The notes under the pieces are model-generated. The model was not told the origin of the DNA. It was given only the letters and a program-made list of their open reading frames with translations, and searched no databases. This document shows, one piece after another, positions 8,758 to 19,367 of a DNA stretch of 63,147 nt. The stretch is from Moraxellaceae bacterium REDSEA-S32_B1 (lineage in GTDB: Bacteria > Pseudomonadota > Gammaproteobacteria > Pseudomonadales > Moraxellaceae). Both the position numbers and the translations under genes were made by a program. The DNA is taken from contig LUOR01000008.1 of NCBI GenBank assembly GCA_001626925.1, forward strand, positions 1 to 63,147. The letters run 5' to 3'. Position 1 is the first letter of the stretch, and each line of letters opens with the position of its first letter.

Positions 8758-10743
8758 ATGACAACCCCACTTAATGAACGTCGTGTTGCCAATGCTATTC
8801 GTGTTTTGGCGATGGACGCAGTACAGCAGGCGAATTCAGGTCATCCCGGTGCGCCGATGGGTATGGCAGATATTGCAGATGTGGTTTGGCGTGAGTTTTT
8901 ATCTCACAATCCAAGCAACCCACAGTGGGCGAATCGTGACCGCTTTGTATTGTCAAATGGTCATGGCTCGATGTTGCATTATGCGCTTTTGCATTTGACA
9001 GGTTATGACTTGTCGATCGAAGACATCAAACAGTTCCGTCAACTTCATTCAAGAACACCTGGTCATCCAGAGTATGGCTATGCGCCGGGTATCGAAACGA
9101 CCACTGGGCCACTGGGTCAGGGGATTGCCAATGCGGTTGGTTTTGCACTTGCGGAAAAGACTTTAGCAGCACAGTTCAATAAAGAAGATATCCAAGTCGT
9201 TGATCATTTTACTTATTGCTTCCTAGGCGATGGATGCTTAATGGAAGGTATTTCGCATGAAGTATGTTCTTTGGCAGGGACACTTCAACTCGGTAAATTG
9301 ATTGCTTACTATGACGACAATGGCATCTCAATCGATGGTGAAGTTGAAGGCTGGTTCAGTGATGATACAGAACAACGATTCAAGGCGTATGGTTGGCAAG
9401 TATTGCGTGTTGATGGGCATGATGCAGATGCAATCCGTAAAGCAACTGTTGAAGCAAAATCAGAAACTGCAAAACCGACATTAATTATCTGTAAAACAGT
9501 GATTGGACTTGGTTCACCAAACAAACAAGGTAAAGAAGATTGCCACGGTGCGCCACTCGGTAATGATGAAATTGCATTAACACGTGAAGCATTGGGTTGG
9601 ACTGATGAAGCCTTTGTTATTCCCGAAGATGTTTATGGCGCTTGGGATGCCAAAGCAAAAGGTAGCGAAGCTGAATCTGCTTGGAATGATGTCTTTGCGC
9701 AGTATCAAGCGAAATATCCAACTGAAGCAAAAGAATTATTTCGTCGTATCTCAGGTGAATTACCTGCGGACTTTGCTGAAAAAACAGCACAGTTTATCGC
9801 TGATACCAATGCGAAAGCTGAAACTATTGCAACTCGTAAGGCGAGCCAAAATACTTTGCAAGCCTTTGGTCCATTATTGTCAGAATTACTCGGTGGTTCT
9901 GCGGATTTGGCAGGTTCAAACCTGACACTTTGGAAAGGTGCAGAAGGCGTTCAAGACAATCCTGCTGGTAACTATGTACACTATGGTGTGCGTGAGTTTG
10001 GTATGACGGCGATTGCCAACGGTGTAGCATTGCACGGCGGATTTGTCCCTTACGTGGCAACATTCTTGATGTTCATGGAATATGCACGTAATGCAGTGCG
10101 TATGTCTGCATTGATGAAACAACGTGTGATTCATGTCTATACCCATGACTCGATCGGTCTTGGAGAAGATGGCCCAACGCATCAGCCGATTGAGCAAATT
10201 GCTTCACTGCGTGGCACACCAAATCTACACACGTGGCGTCCAGCTGATACGGTGGAAACTGCTGTGGCGTGGTTATCTGCACTGCAATACAAAGATGGCC
10301 CAACGGCATTGATCTTGTCACGTCAAAACCTGCCATTCCAAACCCGTGATCAAGCGCAGATTGATGATATTGTCAAAGGTGGCTATGTACTTGCGAAAGA
10401 GAAAGGTGAGCTGAAAGCCATCATCATTGCAACAGGTTCTGAAATTGATTTGGCAATGCAAGCACATGCAGAGCTCGAAGGCGTACGTGTGGTGTCAATG
10501 CCATGTGCAGAATTGTTTATGCAACAAGATGCGACATATCGTGAAGCTGTACTTCCATCGAATATTCGTGCACGTGTTGCGGTGGAAGCTGCTCATGTGG
10601 ATTACTGGTGGAAATTTGTTGGCTTAGACGGCAAAGTGATTGGCATGACGACTTATGGTGAATCTGCACCTGCCAAAGACTTGTTTAATCACTTTGGTAT
10701 TACTAAGCAAGCTGTTGTTGATGCGGTAAATAGCTTGAGCTAA
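8758..10743 (+). CDS. tkt: Transketolase
   Basis: 661 residues, full length. Thiamine-diphosphate enzyme of the non-oxidative pentose phosphate pathway that transfers two-carbon ketol units between sugar phosphates. Motifs in order: [21 protein letters not shown] (about residue 15), [12 protein letters not shown] (about residue 115), the cofactor motif [12 protein letters not shown] (about residue 155) ending in the helix with [10 protein letters not shown], and the C-terminal pyrimidine domain with [11 protein letters not shown] (about residue 412) and [15 protein letters not shown] (about residue 465). It is a single transcription unit closed by a strong terminator. Confidence 0.96.
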   Translation: MTTPLNERRVANAIRVLAMDAVQQANSGHPGAPMGMADIADVVWREFLSHNPSNPQWANRDRFVLSNGHGSMLHYALLHLTGYDLSIEDIKQFRQLHSRTPGHPEYGYAPGIETTTGPLGQGIANAVGFALAEKTLAAQFNKEDIQVVDHFTYCFLGDGCLMEGISHEVCSLAGTLQLGKLIAYYDDNGISIDGEVEGWFSDDTEQRFKAYGWQVLRVDGHDADAIRKATVEAKSETAKPTLIICKTVIGLGSPNKQGKEDCHGAPLGNDEIALTREALGWTDEAFVIPEDVYGAWDAKAKGSEAESAWNDVFAQYQAKYPTEAKELFRRISGELPADFAEKTAQFIADTNAKAETIATRKASQNTLQAFGPLLSELLGGSADLAGSNLTLWKGAEGVQDNPAGNYVHYGVREFGMTAIANGVALHGGFVPYVATFLMFMEYARNAVRMSALMKQRVIHVYTHDSIGLGEDGPTHQPIEQIASLRGTPNLHTWRPADTVETAVAWLSALQYKDGPTALILSRQNLPFQTRDQAQIDDIVKGGYVLAKEKGELKAIIIATGSEIDLAMQAHAELEGVRVVSMPCAELFMQQDATYREAVLPSNIRARVAVEAAHVDYWWKFVGLDGKVIGMTTYGESAPAKDLFNHFGITKQAVVDAVNSLS

Positions 10744-10769
10744 ATTCGCATAAAAATTTTAAAATGATC

Positions 10770-10797
10770 CGAAAAGCGTCCGTAAGGGGCGCTTTTC
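10770..10797 (+). terminator. Rho-independent terminator after tkt
   Basis: Hairpin GAAAAGCGTCC / GGGGCGCTTTTC with a short GTAA loop and a T-rich tail. Confidence 0.85.
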
Positions 10798-10933
10798 TTC
10801 TATTTGATTTGAAAAACTTCGTTGCAAATTTAGCACAGAGTGTTGTGTCGATCATTCTATAAATACGCTATTGTTTATCTATAATTAACGTATTCAATCG
10901 ACATCAATCTGAAATTAACAAGAGGACGCAACA

Positions 10934-11518
10934 ATGAAAACTTTCAATGTATTGGCGGTCGCAACGGCTTTGACGTTCACATCATCGCTGAGTTTTGCCA
11001 AGCCAGTCGATTATAAAATCGACCCGACACATACAGCCACGGTATTTACTTGGGATCATTTTGGATTTTCTACACCAAGTGGTAATTTTAGCGACATTCA
11101 AGGTGTGATCAGTGTTGATGAGGAAAACCCTGAAAAATCATCGGTCAATGTCACCATTCCACTTGTAAGCATTAACTCCAATGTGGAAAAGCTAGATGAA
11201 CATTTATTGGGTGAAGAATGGTTTGATGCTGAAAAGTACCCAACAATTACTTTTAAAAGTACCAAAGTCGAAACGACTGATAGCAAAAATTTCAAAATTA
11301 CTGGTGATTTAACTGTAAAAGGTGTAACGAAGCCTGTAGTGCTTGATGCAGTATTGAATAAGAAAGCGGCGCACCCAATGACCAAGTTGGATACAGTTGG
11401 TTTTAATGCAACCACGAGCTTTGATCGTTCTGCTTTTGGCATTGCGGCGTATGTGCCAAATGTCGGCGATAAAATTAGTGTAAACATCACTACTGAAGCA
11501 TCTGTTGCTAAGAAATAA
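10934..11518 (+). CDS. YceI-family periplasmic protein
   Basis: 194 residues with a signal peptide (MKTFNVLAVATALTFTSSLS, cleavage probably after FA near residue 22). The mature part follows the YceI lipocalin-like pattern: VDYKIDPTHTATVFTWDHFG, then the ISVDEENPEKSSV strand and LLGEEWFDAEKYPTITFKS near residue 95. These proteins bind long-chain isoprenoid-like lipids in the periplasm; no enzymatic role is established. The ribosome-binding site AAGAGGACG precedes the ATG. It stands alone. Confidence 0.9.
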   Translation: MKTFNVLAVATALTFTSSLSFAKPVDYKIDPTHTATVFTWDHFGFSTPSGNFSDIQGVISVDEENPEKSSVNVTIPLVSINSNVEKLDEHLLGEEWFDAEKYPTITFKSTKVETTDSKNFKITGDLTVKGVTKPVVLDAVLNKKAAHPMTKLDTVGFNATTSFDRSAFGIAAYVPNVGDKISVNITTEASVAKK

Positions 11519-11551
11519 GTCAAATTATCGCTAGAAACAGGCTTTTATAAT

Positions 11552-11588
11552 AAACACAAGTATTGTGCGCAATGCTTGTGTTTTTTTA
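11552..11588 (+). terminator. Rho-independent terminator after the yceI-like gene
   Basis: Stem AAACACAAGTATTG / CAATGCTTGTGTTT (one mismatch) with a 4-base loop and a T run. Confidence 0.9.
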
Positions 11589-11630
11589 TGCCAAAAGTTT
11601 GTTCATTTAGATGATCATGGCATAGTAATT

Positions 11631-11661
11631 AAAAAAGCCAAATCAGTTCGATTTGGCTTTT
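11631..11661 (-). terminator. Rho-independent terminator for lipA
   Basis: Perfect stem AAAAGCCAAATC / GATTTGGCTTTT with a 5-base loop. Read on the minus strand it ends in a T run just past the lipA stop codon. Confidence 0.9.
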
Positions 11662-11686
11662 GAGTATGGATGAGGAAAATTTAAAA

Positions 11687-12700
11687 TTAGGCTTCAACAG
11701 CGAAGACTTCAATTTTCTTTTCAGGTGCAACTTTACGGCGTACCTCAGGAACAGGCTCGCCATAGTATTGACGATCGGCGAAGTAGCTTGAACGTACCAT
11801 TGGCGCAGACCAAATATTGCGGAATCCAAGTTTACGACCATGCTCAGCATAGCGTTCAAATTCTTCAGGTGTCACGAAGCGATCAATTGGTGCATGTTGT
11901 TTTGATGGTTGTAGATATTGACCAATCGTCACATAGTCCACATCATGTGCACGTAGATCATCAAGCAGTGCAATCACTTCTTCTTCTGTTTCACCAATAC
12001 CCACCATCAGACCGCATTTCGTTGGGACATCAGGGCAGTAGTCTTTAAACATTTTTAACAGATTCAGAGAATGCTGATAATCAGAGCCTGGACGCATGGC
12101 TTTGTAAAGGCGTGGTACAGTTTCGATATTGTGGTTAAACACATCAGGCGGGCATTCAGTCATAATGCGTAGTGCCGTATCCATACGCCCACGAAAGTCT
12201 GGTACAAGGATTTCGAGTAATGTTTTTGGGCTAAGTTTGCGTGCTTCGGTAATGCAATCAACAAAGTGCTGTGCGCCACCATCTATTAAATCATCACGAT
12301 CTACTGAAGTGATCACTGCATATTTTAATCCGAGATTAGAAATCGTTTCTGCCATATGACGTGGTTCGTCTGCATCCAGTGCATTCGGACGACCATGTGC
12401 AACATCACAAAACGGGCAACGACGTGTACAGATATCACCCATGATCATAAATGTTGCCGTACCACCGCCAAAGCATTCAGGGAGGTTTGGGCAAGCGGCT
12501 TCTTCACAGACGGTATGTAGCTTTTGAGAACGCAATGTGGTCTTGATACGCTGCACTTCTTCAGGTGCAGTCATCTTGACTCTGATCCAGTCAGGTTTTC
12601 TAGGGACTTCAACCGTAGGCACAACTTTGACAGGAATTCTAGCGACTTTTTCAGCACCACGAAGTTTAACGCCCTGTTCAGGTTTACGGTTTGCAGACAT
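11687..12700 (-). CDS. lipA: Lipoyl synthase
   Basis: 337 residues. Radical-SAM enzyme that inserts two sulfurs into protein-bound octanoyl groups to make lipoate. It has both cluster motifs: the auxiliary [12 protein letters not shown] (about residue 64) and the radical-[18 protein letters not shown] (about residue 92). A PDFRG segment, [14 protein letters not shown] and GETEEEV follow in the usual order. The auxiliary cluster also needs an RSSY serine near the C-terminus, and this is present ([11 protein letters not shown], about residue 302). lipB is not adjacent. Confidence 0.96.
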   Translation of the reverse strand: MSANRKPEQGVKLRGAEKVARIPVKVVPTVEVPRKPDWIRVKMTAPEEVQRIKTTLRSQKLHTVCEEAACPNLPECFGGGTATFMIMGDICTRRCPFCDVAHGRPNALDADEPRHMAETISNLGLKYAVITSVDRDDLIDGGAQHFVDCITEARKLSPKTLLEILVPDFRGRMDTALRIMTECPPDVFNHNIETVPRLYKAMRPGSDYQHSLNLLKMFKDYCPDVPTKCGLMVGIGETEEEVIALLDDLRAHDVDYVTIGQYLQPSKQHAPIDRFVTPEEFERYAEHGRKLGFRNIWSAPMVRSSYFADRQYYGEPVPEVRRKVAPEKKIEVFAVEA

Positions 12701-12969
12701 AACGATCTTGATTCCTCTGTATTACTCGTTTGATATTATACCGAAAATTCGTTTTGAAATGACCCACATTGCCATTCAAATACAAAATGTCTTTATAACT
12801 AAAAGTATAAGTGTTTGTTGTACATTTTTAACATATATTGGGCATACTCTATATTCAACTTTATGATGAATCAGTGATGTTTTTCTTCATGATTTCAAAC
12901 GAAGTGGTTTAAAATTAGAGATGAAGAAAGTTTTTTCATAACGACGATCATTGCTACAAGGAGGATCGC

Positions 12970-14388
12970 ATGCCAGCACGCAAAAAAGAACTGTCCAGCA
13001 CCAATTTTACCAAATATGATGCGGTGGTGATCGGCTCAGGTCCCGCAGGTGAAGGCGCAGCGATGAAATTGGCAAAGTCAGGCAAACGGGTAGCAATCGT
13101 CGATATGCGTGAACAACTGGGTGGTAATTGCACCCATGTCGGCACGATTCCGAGTAAGGCACTTCGTCAGACGGTATCAAGCATTATCCGCTATCGACGG
13201 GATTCACTGTTTCAAAAGGCAGGTGAGTGGAAACAATTCACCATGAAGCAGATTCTAAGAAATGCGCACAAAGTCATTCAACAACAAGTCGAAACACATA
13301 GTCGTTTCTATGATCGCAACCAAATTGAAATTTATCATGGTCGTGCTTATGTGCAGGATAAAAATACCGTTTTAGTCTTTAGCAATGAAGGCATCAAAGA
13401 AACCCTAATCTGCAAGCAAATCGTAATCGCCACAGGTAGTCGTCCGTATCAACCTGCGGAACTTGATTTCAATCATCCACGTGTCTTTGACTCAGATAAG
13501 ATTCTTGATCTTGATTATCATATTCAAAAAATCATCATCTATGGCGCAGGCGTGATCGGCTGTGAATATGCCTCGATATTCGTCGGTCTTGAGAATAAAG
13601 TAGATTTGATCAATACCCAAGAAAAATTATTGAGTTATCTCGATGATGAAATCTCTGATGCTTTGTCATATTACCTGCGTGAGCTTGGTGTGTTGATTCG
13701 TCATAATGAGCAAATTGATAAGCTTGAAACCTATGACGATCACGTGGTTTTGCACTTGATGAGCGGCAAGAAAATCAAAGCTGATGCAATTCTCTGGAGT
13801 AATGGTCGCTCAGGCAATACCGATGGTTTAGGGCTTGAAAATGTCGGCTTGCAACCGAACAATCGTGGTCAATTGACGGTCAATGACCAATATCAAACTG
13901 AAGTGGAAAATATCTTTGCAGCAGGTGATGTCATTGGTTGGCCATCGCTTGCGTCAGCTGCCTACGACCAAGGGCGCTGCGCGGGTGCAAATATGGTTGG
14001 CGAGAAACACGTCAAACCAGTGAAAGATATTCCAACGGGAATTTATACCATTCCTGAAATCTCATCGATTGGCAAAAATGAGCAAGAACTTACTGAAGAA
14101 AAAATCCCTTATGAAGTGGGGCAGTCTTTCTTCCGTCAGCTGGCACGTGCTCAGATTACTGGCGACACAGTGGGAATGCTCAAAATCTTATTCCACCGAG
14201 ATACTTTGGAAATTTTGGGCATTCACTGCTTTGGGAATAATGCTTCGGAAATTGTCCATATTGGGCAAGCCGTGATGAATAGTCCAAATAATTCATTAAA
14301 TTATTTTGCAGAAACGACCTTTAACTATCCAACCATGGCTGAGGCTTATCGTGTGGCAGCATTGAATGGTATGAATCGCTTGTTTTAA
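12970..14388 (+). CDS. sthA: Soluble pyridine nucleotide transhydrogenase
   Basis: 472 residues. Flavoprotein that exchanges reducing equivalents between NADPH and NAD+. FAD-binding [14 protein letters not shown] lies near residue 22; the NAD(P)-binding [13 protein letters not shown] lies near residue 195. The redox-active disulfide of related reductases is replaced by [15 protein letters not shown] (one Cys only), the mark of SthA versus lipoamide dehydrogenase. [16 protein letters not shown] near residue 318 closes the FAD site. AAGGAGGATCGC before the ATG is a near-perfect ribosome-binding site. Confidence 0.93.
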   Translation: MPARKKELSSTNFTKYDAVVIGSGPAGEGAAMKLAKSGKRVAIVDMREQLGGNCTHVGTIPSKALRQTVSSIIRYRRDSLFQKAGEWKQFTMKQILRNAHKVIQQQVETHSRFYDRNQIEIYHGRAYVQDKNTVLVFSNEGIKETLICKQIVIATGSRPYQPAELDFNHPRVFDSDKILDLDYHIQKIIIYGAGVIGCEYASIFVGLENKVDLINTQEKLLSYLDDEISDALSYYLRELGVLIRHNEQIDKLETYDDHVVLHLMSGKKIKADAILWSNGRSGNTDGLGLENVGLQPNNRGQLTVNDQYQTEVENIFAAGDVIGWPSLASAAYDQGRCAGANMVGEKHVKPVKDIPTGIYTIPEISSIGKNEQELTEEKIPYEVGQSFFRQLARAQITGDTVGMLKILFHRDTLEILGIHCFGNNASEIVHIGQAVMNSPNNSLNYFAETTFNYPTMAEAYRVAALNGMNRLF

Positions 14389-14413
14389 GCGGATCAAACA
14401 TTGTATTAATATC

Positions 14414-14444
14414 AAAAAACCTAGATATTACGTCTAGGTTTTTT
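14414..14444. terminator. Terminator between sthA and the lipoprotein peptidase gene
   Basis: Perfect 12-bp stem AAAAAACCTAGA / TCTAGGTTTTTT with a 7-base loop. It is symmetrical enough to work in both directions. Confidence 0.9.
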
Positions 14445-14503
14445 GCATCTAACGGTTTCAAATTCTATCAAAATTTAAATTTTTAAGAATAATGCTCCAA
14501 ACC

Positions 14504-15262
14504 TTAGTATCGACATATTGAACTGGCACTCGAATGATCAGGCCCCCAAGTACGATAGCCTTGCGTATCAATATGAATCTGACCTGAAGCATATACGCCG
14601 AGTCCCATATTTAAATTTTGACCATAATCACGCCAAAAATTACACAGCTTAATCTTAGTATCTTCAATCAAAATGAGTTCTTGCGCAGAAGCGCTGTATT
14701 CAGAGCCAAGGCGAAAATCGATCGCAGAGTTATAGACATGTTTCGAGCCAGCAGCACCACCTGCACAAATATTGAGTGAATAATCACGATAGACCGAAGT
14801 CACCTCAAAGTCACGCAGTACATTGGTATCGACCAAGTATTGAATAATTTTTAAGGTCGGAATGGAATTTCCCCACAGTTCTGGACTCGGCACAGCGTAT
14901 GGATAAGAGCGACCACATTTTTGCCAATCTCGCGCACTGCGTAATAGCTGATAGGTTGGCACAGCCGTGTGAACGCGATTGTCTTTTAAATACTGTTCGT
15001 AGCGTAATACACGTTGTTTATTGGCTAAATTGTTCAACCACACCACATAATCAGCAGGAGGCTGTTGCACCCAAATCCGCTGATTGGGTGTTTGTGGAGC
15101 TTGTTGTGGATTGAGAATAATCTTAGGTGCTTGGGGCTGTGGGAGTCGATATGTCTTTTTTTGTGGCGTCGTCGTGCATCCCGATAAGATTAAAGGGAGT
15201 GAACTGAGTAGCAAAAAACATTGTGCAGTACGGTGCATGTAGAGATTTTTTTGAGCATTCAT
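14504..15262 (-). CDS. Lipoprotein with a D-Ala-D-Ala carboxypeptidase-like (peptidase M15) domain
   Basis: About 252 residues from ATG 15262. A lipobox (LILSGC) around residue 30 predicts a lipid anchor. The C-terminal half has the zinc-peptidase layout: SVYRDYSLNICAGG, then GSKHVYNSAIDF carrying the first His and Asp, and GQIHIDTQGYRTWG with the last His. Such domains trim peptidoglycan stem peptides or bind peptidoglycan, in this case from the outer-membrane side of the periplasm; activity is inferred only from these residues. A longer in-frame start at 15346 is unlikely because it would bury the signal sequence. Confidence 0.75.
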   Translation of the reverse strand: MNAQKNLYMHRTAQCFLLLSSLPLILSGCTTTPQKKTYRLPQPQAPKIILNPQQAPQTPNQRIWVQQPPADYVVWLNNLANKQRVLRYEQYLKDNRVHTAVPTYQLLRSARDWQKCGRSYPYAVPSPELWGNSIPTLKIIQYLVDTNVLRDFEVTSVYRDYSLNICAGGAAGSKHVYNSAIDFRLGSEYSASAQELILIEDTKIKLCNFWRDYGQNLNMGLGVYASGQIHIDTQGYRTWGPDHSSASSICRY

Positions 15263-15392
15263 ATCTTTTATTTTAGCAGTTTGCTGTAATGACGACAAAA
15301 TGACTGTGCAATGATTTGTAGAGGAATGGTGACAGGATATTTGCAATAAATACTTAAAATCTTAAATTTTAGGCAATAAAAAGTCTCAATAA

Positions 15393-15420
15393 AAAAAGGG
15401 TTAGTGAGATAACCCTTTTT
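15393..15420 (-). terminator. Rho-independent terminator for fdxA
   Basis: Perfect 11-bp stem AAAAAGGGTTA / TAACCCTTTTT with a 6-base loop, placed just past the fdxA stop codon on the minus strand. Confidence 0.9.
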
Positions 15421-15460
15421 AACTATTCAGCTATGATGAATGATTTTGTAAGTTTGCTGT

Positions 15461-15790
15461 TTAGCGCTCTAAATACTGCAACTTGTCAGGTTTGCCGTTC
15501 CAATCTTCACGATCTTCAGGTTGCTCGCCAATTTGGGTAATGTTGTTGTCCGCCCATTCTTCTGAAAGCTCAGCATTGAGTTCAATGAACTTTTCTTGAC
15601 CTTCAGGCAACTCATCTTCTGAGAAAATCGCATTGGCAGGACATTCAGGCTCACACAATGCACAGTCGATACACTCATCAGGATTGATGACCAAAAAGTT
15701 TGGACCTTCATAAAAGCAATCAACAGGACATACTTCAACGCAGTCTTGATATTTACATTTAATACAGTTTTCGGTGACAACGAAGGTCAT
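15461..15790 (-). CDS. fdxA: Seven-iron ferredoxin FdxA
   Basis: 109 residues, the usual length. The N-terminal cluster ligands are in [17 protein letters not shown] and the second set in [12 protein letters not shown] (about residues 40-51), the pattern of [3Fe-4S]/[4Fe-4S] ferredoxins. An acidic C-terminal extension ends in DKLQYLER. It serves as a low-potential electron carrier in the cytoplasm; partners are not known from the context. Single gene. Confidence 0.93.
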   Translation of the reverse strand: MTFVVTENCIKCKYQDCVEVCPVDCFYEGPNFLVINPDECIDCALCEPECPANAIFSEDELPEGQEKFIELNAELSEEWADNNITQIGEQPEDREDWNGKPDKLQYLER

Positions 15791-15999
15791 GGCGACAGCT
15801 ACCTTATGTTCAATCTTAAAAATTGCGCCTATTCTAAGGAAAAAAAGTTAAAAGTACCAATTTCTTTTATTGATATCCTTTATAAAAACAATGTAAAAGC
15901 ATTCTAGCGTCTTTTTTATGACAAAAATTTATTTATAAACACATATTTGAATGATTTTGATCACTGCATATAGGTGAAAATTGAATCTTTTAGTCGCAA

Positions 16000-16482
16000 T
16001 TAATCAGCTTTCTTTGCTAAAAGCACGACCGCAGATGCAAAGATACCTTCTTGGCGACCAGTAAACCCAAGCTTTTCAGTGGTGGTTGCTTTGACACTGA
16101 CTTGCGTCAGTTCAACATGAAAATCATCGGCAATATTTTGACGCATTTCAAGATTGTGTGGTGCAAGTTTTGGACGTTCACACGCTACGGTAATATCGGC
16201 ATTTTGGAGCTCATAGCCACGATCTTGAACCAAAGTATAAACATGGCGTAATAAAACACGGCTATCCGCACCTTTAAATTCAGGATCGGTGTCAGGGAAG
16301 TGTTGCCCAATATCGCCCAGTGCAAGCGCACCAAGCAAAGCATCGGATAAAGCATGTAAAATCACATCACCATCTGAATGAGCTTTCAAGCCGTGTGTAT
16401 GTGGAATTTTTACACCTGCAAGGGTAACAAAATCGCCTTCTTCAAAAGCGTGGACATCTAAGCCTTGACCGATACGAATCAT
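16000..16482 (-). CDS. ispF: 2-C-methyl-D-erythritol 2,4-cyclodiphosphate synthase
   Basis: 160 residues. It catalyses the cyclisation step of the MEP isoprenoid pathway. Zinc ligands are visible in GLDVHAF (Asp8, His10) and in [18 protein letters not shown] (about residue 35), and the C-terminal [15 protein letters not shown] is conserved. It is separated from ispD here, unlike the frequent ispD-ispF pair. Confidence 0.95.
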   Translation of the reverse strand: MIRIGQGLDVHAFEEGDFVTLAGVKIPHTHGLKAHSDGDVILHALSDALLGALALGDIGQHFPDTDPEFKGADSRVLLRHVYTLVQDRGYELQNADITVACERPKLAPHNLEMRQNIADDFHVELTQVSVKATTTEKLGFTGRQEGIFASAVVLLAKKAD

Positions 16483-16551
16483 AAAATGCTCTATTAAAAA
16501 ATAAGTCAGTGAACTTTAAAGTTGAAGAACTTCAGCCATATATTTAAGCAT

Positions 16552-16713
16552 TTAAATGCTTTGTATCCAAGTAACATCTTTCACTGCATCACATTGTTGA
16601 ATGATTTTAAGGAAAGGCTTAAAGGCGTCATCATCAGCAATAATCTTCAAGCTAATCCCAAAAGTCAGCCAATAGGTAAGGTACAAATCCGTAACAGTGT
16701 TGTGTTCACTCAA
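16552..16713 (-). CDS. Possible small hypothetical protein or gene remnant
   Basis: The minus strand from a TTG at 16711-16713 is open for 53 codons and ends ...ADDDAFKPFLKIIQQCDAV then KDVTWIQSI. The composition is protein-like (an acidic turn followed by an amphipathic helix). However, the start is non-ATG, and a nearby ATG in another frame hits a stop after four codons, which may mean a decayed 5' end. It lies about 70 bases upstream of ispF on the same strand. Not recognised. Confidence 0.3.
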   Translation of the reverse strand: MSEHNTVTDLYLTYWLTFGISLKIIADDDAFKPFLKIIQQCDAVKDVTWIQSI

Positions 16714-16879
16714 TACTCATGATTAGCTTGGCATTATAGATTTGCAAATTTGTTAAAATTAATACTTGTCTAATAAATGGTTTGCCACGTATAGTTTGAT
16801 TATTATTGGTTTAGAAAACTGTCATAATAAGCAATCTAAGTACATATTGTTTATGAAATTATATTTTGAAGATATTTCT

Positions 16880-17578
16880 ATGAAAGCACAAATTTTATCG
16901 GCAAAAAATGTCATAAAATATGTCGGTACGAACATAGCAACCGTATTTGTTATAGCGGGATTGACAAATATGGCGCATGCAAATACGCAGTCGATATTGC
17001 CAGACTGCGATCAAGACTTTCATCAAAAATTCGCATCAAAAAGATTATACAGACATGTCTGCCAAGATGAACAACTAAAAGAACACAACGAAGAAATTAA
17101 AGCACAATATCTACAAGCACAACTAATGTCTAACGCACCACTCAAGCTACTTTTGCTATCACAACAACAATGGGAAAGCTTCGTCAATAAATGCAAAACC
17201 AAAGCATGTATTGCACAGCAATATGAACAGCGTATTGATGAGCTGGTGTATTTAACCAGTATGAATCAGAGTCTTACACAACATTTTGTACGTTATGTAG
17301 ATGGCAAAGTTGATCCGCAATCGACTTCTTTACAAATACAACAACTTGATCGTAATCGCATCAAAATCGAAGCAACACAATTTCGTGATCCTAATAATAG
17401 CGATGCAGCACGTTATGCGCATTTACGCTCTTATACGATGGCGGATGCTTTGCAAGAAATCAGTGACTTGGATAGTCGTTGTCAGTACAAGATTAAGCGT
17501 AAATTTTCGATTTTAAAGCTTGAATCTGATGAAGAAATTTGCAAACGATTTGCAGGGACATATAAGTTGTACGATTAA
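16880..17578 (+). CDS. Secreted LprI-like (lysozyme-inhibitor-like) protein
   Basis: About 232 residues from ATG 16880. A signal peptide (hydrophobic run ATVFVIAGLTNMAHA, cleavage near residue 35) leads into a Cys-containing domain. The stretch QLKEHNEEIKAQYLQAQLM ... LLLLSQQQWESFVNKC ... CIAQQYEQRIDEL matches the pattern of the LprI/DUF1311 family, members of which bind lysozyme. The second half (about residues 130-232) is not recognised; it contains a further Cys pair. Earlier in-frame starts at 16766 and 16853 would place extra polar residues before the signal peptide. Confidence 0.6.
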   Translation: MKAQILSAKNVIKYVGTNIATVFVIAGLTNMAHANTQSILPDCDQDFHQKFASKRLYRHVCQDEQLKEHNEEIKAQYLQAQLMSNAPLKLLLLSQQQWESFVNKCKTKACIAQQYEQRIDELVYLTSMNQSLTQHFVRYVDGKVDPQSTSLQIQQLDRNRIKIEATQFRDPNNSDAARYAHLRSYTMADALQEISDLDSRCQYKIKRKFSILKLESDEEICKRFAGTYKLYD

Positions 17579-17593
17579 CTGATTTATACCTCA

Positions 17594-18202
17594 TTAAAAA
17601 CGATTCAAACCAATCGGTGTACATAGCAAATCTAAATTTTGATCCCAAATTTGGGTTGCTAAAATACCATCAACTTGCTGAAAGTCGTAAGCCAAGCCAA
17701 GTCGAGTAGGGCGATACGGATGCTTTGCCAGTGTCCGATCATAAAAGCCACCACCCATACCGACACGATGTCCAAATCGATCAAAAAGTACCAACGGCAT
17801 GATCACCACATCAAGCGTAGCAATAGCAAAACCACGACTTGCCATGATTTGTTGCATACCCAGTCGATGTTTTGCCAAGCGATTTGAATGCAGATGATTT
17901 AAGGTCAGCTCCGTCCAAACAAGTTGCTGATTCATATTACGAATCATTGGAATATACACTTTCTTATTTTGTTGAATGAGTTTTTGGATTAACGCTTGCG
18001 TAGGCACTTCGCCAAAATCATTCAGATAAAGCCCAATTTTTTTTGCCTTTTTAATTTCTGCCGCTTTAAGCATTTTGTTAGCTACGGCAATTTCCGCTTG
18101 TCGAAGCTGACGCCTTGAAAGCTGACGGCGTTGTTTACGGGTTTGTTGACGAAGTGCGGGAATTTGATGGATTGCGATTTGATCTAAAGGAATATTTTGC
18201 AT
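17594..18202 (-). CDS. 5-formyltetrahydrofolate cyclo-ligase
   Basis: 202 residues. It converts 5-formyl-THF to 5,10-methenyl-THF using ATP. Family signs are the N-terminal basic RQQTRKQRRQLS region, YLNDFGEVPTQALI near residue 62, PLVLFDRFGHRVGMGGGFYD with the phosphate-binding glycines (about residue 138) and a final GLAYDFQQV. The start is 2 bases after the rluE-like stop codon, so the two are probably one transcript. Confidence 0.88.
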   Translation of the reverse strand: MQNIPLDQIAIHQIPALRQQTRKQRRQLSRRQLRQAEIAVANKMLKAAEIKKAKKIGLYLNDFGEVPTQALIQKLIQQNKKVYIPMIRNMNQQLVWTELTLNHLHSNRLAKHRLGMQQIMASRGFAIATLDVVIMPLVLFDRFGHRVGMGGGFYDRTLAKHPYRPTRLGLAYDFQQVDGILATQIWDQNLDLLCTPIGLNRF

Positions 18203-18204
18203 TT

Positions 18205-18939
18205 TTATCCCTGAGACCGTTTTCTTGAGGTGGTGCGTCGAGTGGATGGGTTCTGGTTCTTTGCATTTCTACGTCCTGAAGATGGATTATTTTTTTTGCG
18301 ATGAACGCTATTTTTAGGATGATTATTTATCTGAGTCGTCTCTTGAGCTTTATTTTTTTGCTTTAAAAGGTGTCGAAACTCATCATAAAACAAGAATTCG
18401 AGTTGTGTAGATTCGCCAAGCGCTAAACCAAGATCAATCAAATTGACTGAACCAATTTGCGTGCGAATTAAACGTAAAGTTGGAAAACCAACCGCAGCTG
18501 TCATACGGCGCACTTGGCGATTTTTGCCTTCACAGATTTGGATTTCAATCCACGACGTTGGGATATTAGCACGATGACGAATTGGTGGGTCACGCTCCCA
18601 AAGCCATTCTGGTTCTGTGATTTTTTCGGCTTTTGCGGGTAGTGTCATGCCATCTTTGAGCATCACACCACGACGTAGTTGTTCAAGCGCATTTTCAGTA
18701 ATTTCACCTTCGACTTGCACGATATAACTTTTAAACTGCTTATGTTTTGGATGAGTAATTTGTTGATTCAATTGGCCATCATCGGTCAGTAATAATAAAC
18801 CTTCGGAGTCACGATCAAGTCGCCCAGCAATTCTCAAACTTGGATCGCGGATAAAATCAGACAAAGTGATCTGCTGATCTTCTGAGCGAAATTGGGAATG
18901 CACGTTAAATGGTTTATTGAAAGCGAGGATTTTTACCAT
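18205..18939 (-). CDS. rluE: RluE-type 23S rRNA pseudouridine synthase
   Basis: 244 residues. The catalytic motif GRLDRDSEGLLLLTDDGQL near residue 38 carries the active Asp of the RsuA/RluB/E/F family. GKNRQVRRMTAAVGFPTLRL (about residue 138) is the conserved distal motif. The N-terminus starts directly at the catalytic domain without an S4 domain, as in RluE, which modifies U2457 of 23S rRNA in E. coli. The last 50 residues are a basic low-complexity tail (RTTSRKRSQG end) not needed for the fold. It is divergent from the icd remnant, the same neighbourhood as E. coli rluE-icd. Confidence 0.85.
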   Translation of the reverse strand: MVKILAFNKPFNVHSQFRSEDQQITLSDFIRDPSLRIAGRLDRDSEGLLLLTDDGQLNQQITHPKHKQFKSYIVQVEGEITENALEQLRRGVMLKDGMTLPAKAEKITEPEWLWERDPPIRHRANIPTSWIEIQICEGKNRQVRRMTAAVGFPTLRLIRTQIGSVNLIDLGLALGESTQLEFLFYDEFRHLLKQKNKAQETTQINNHPKNSVHRKKNNPSSGRRNAKNQNPSTRRTTSRKRSQG

Positions 18940-19115
18940 GAGCTTCTACTTTATTTGAATCAATAGCTTAGAGAGTATTGTAACCATCATTTGGGGAAAT
19001 ATTGCTATTTATGAGATAAATTACAAAACCATTCTACATACTTTACTATAAAGTCATTAAAAATTTATCTGTCATAAAGACATTTATTCAACCCGATATA
19101 AGAAGGACCAGCACA

Positions 19116-19367
19116 ATTGTTTATCAGAAGATCGTGGTTCCAACAGATGCTGATAAAATCACCGTAAATGCAGACTTGTCACTGAATGTTCCAAATCATC
19201 CAATTATTCCATTTATTGAAGGTGATGGCATTGGTGTAGATATTACACCAGTCATGAAAGCGGTTGTTGATGCCGCAGTACTCAAAGCTTACGGTGGTAA
19301 GCGATCAATCGAGTGGATGGAAGTGTATTGCGATGGAAGCAGAAGGCGAAACTCAGTTCATTGCTAA
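19116..19367 (+). pseudogene. icd: icd (NADP isocitrate dehydrogenase) 5' remnant
   Basis: The frame gives [20 protein letters not shown] followed by [20 protein letters not shown] and [20 protein letters not shown], the start of dimeric isocitrate dehydrogenase. A ribosome-binding site (AGAAGGA, about 19101) is present, but the codon at the expected start is ATT (19116-19118) instead of ATG. After about 75 residues homology stops at MEVYC and the frame ends at 19367. More than 300 residues, including all catalytic ones, are missing. The gene is dead; the cell would need another isocitrate dehydrogenase. Confidence 0.8.

Noticed and set aside
19060..19083. Pho box in front of icd
   Set aside because: One CTGTCAT heptamer is present, but the second repeat does not match.
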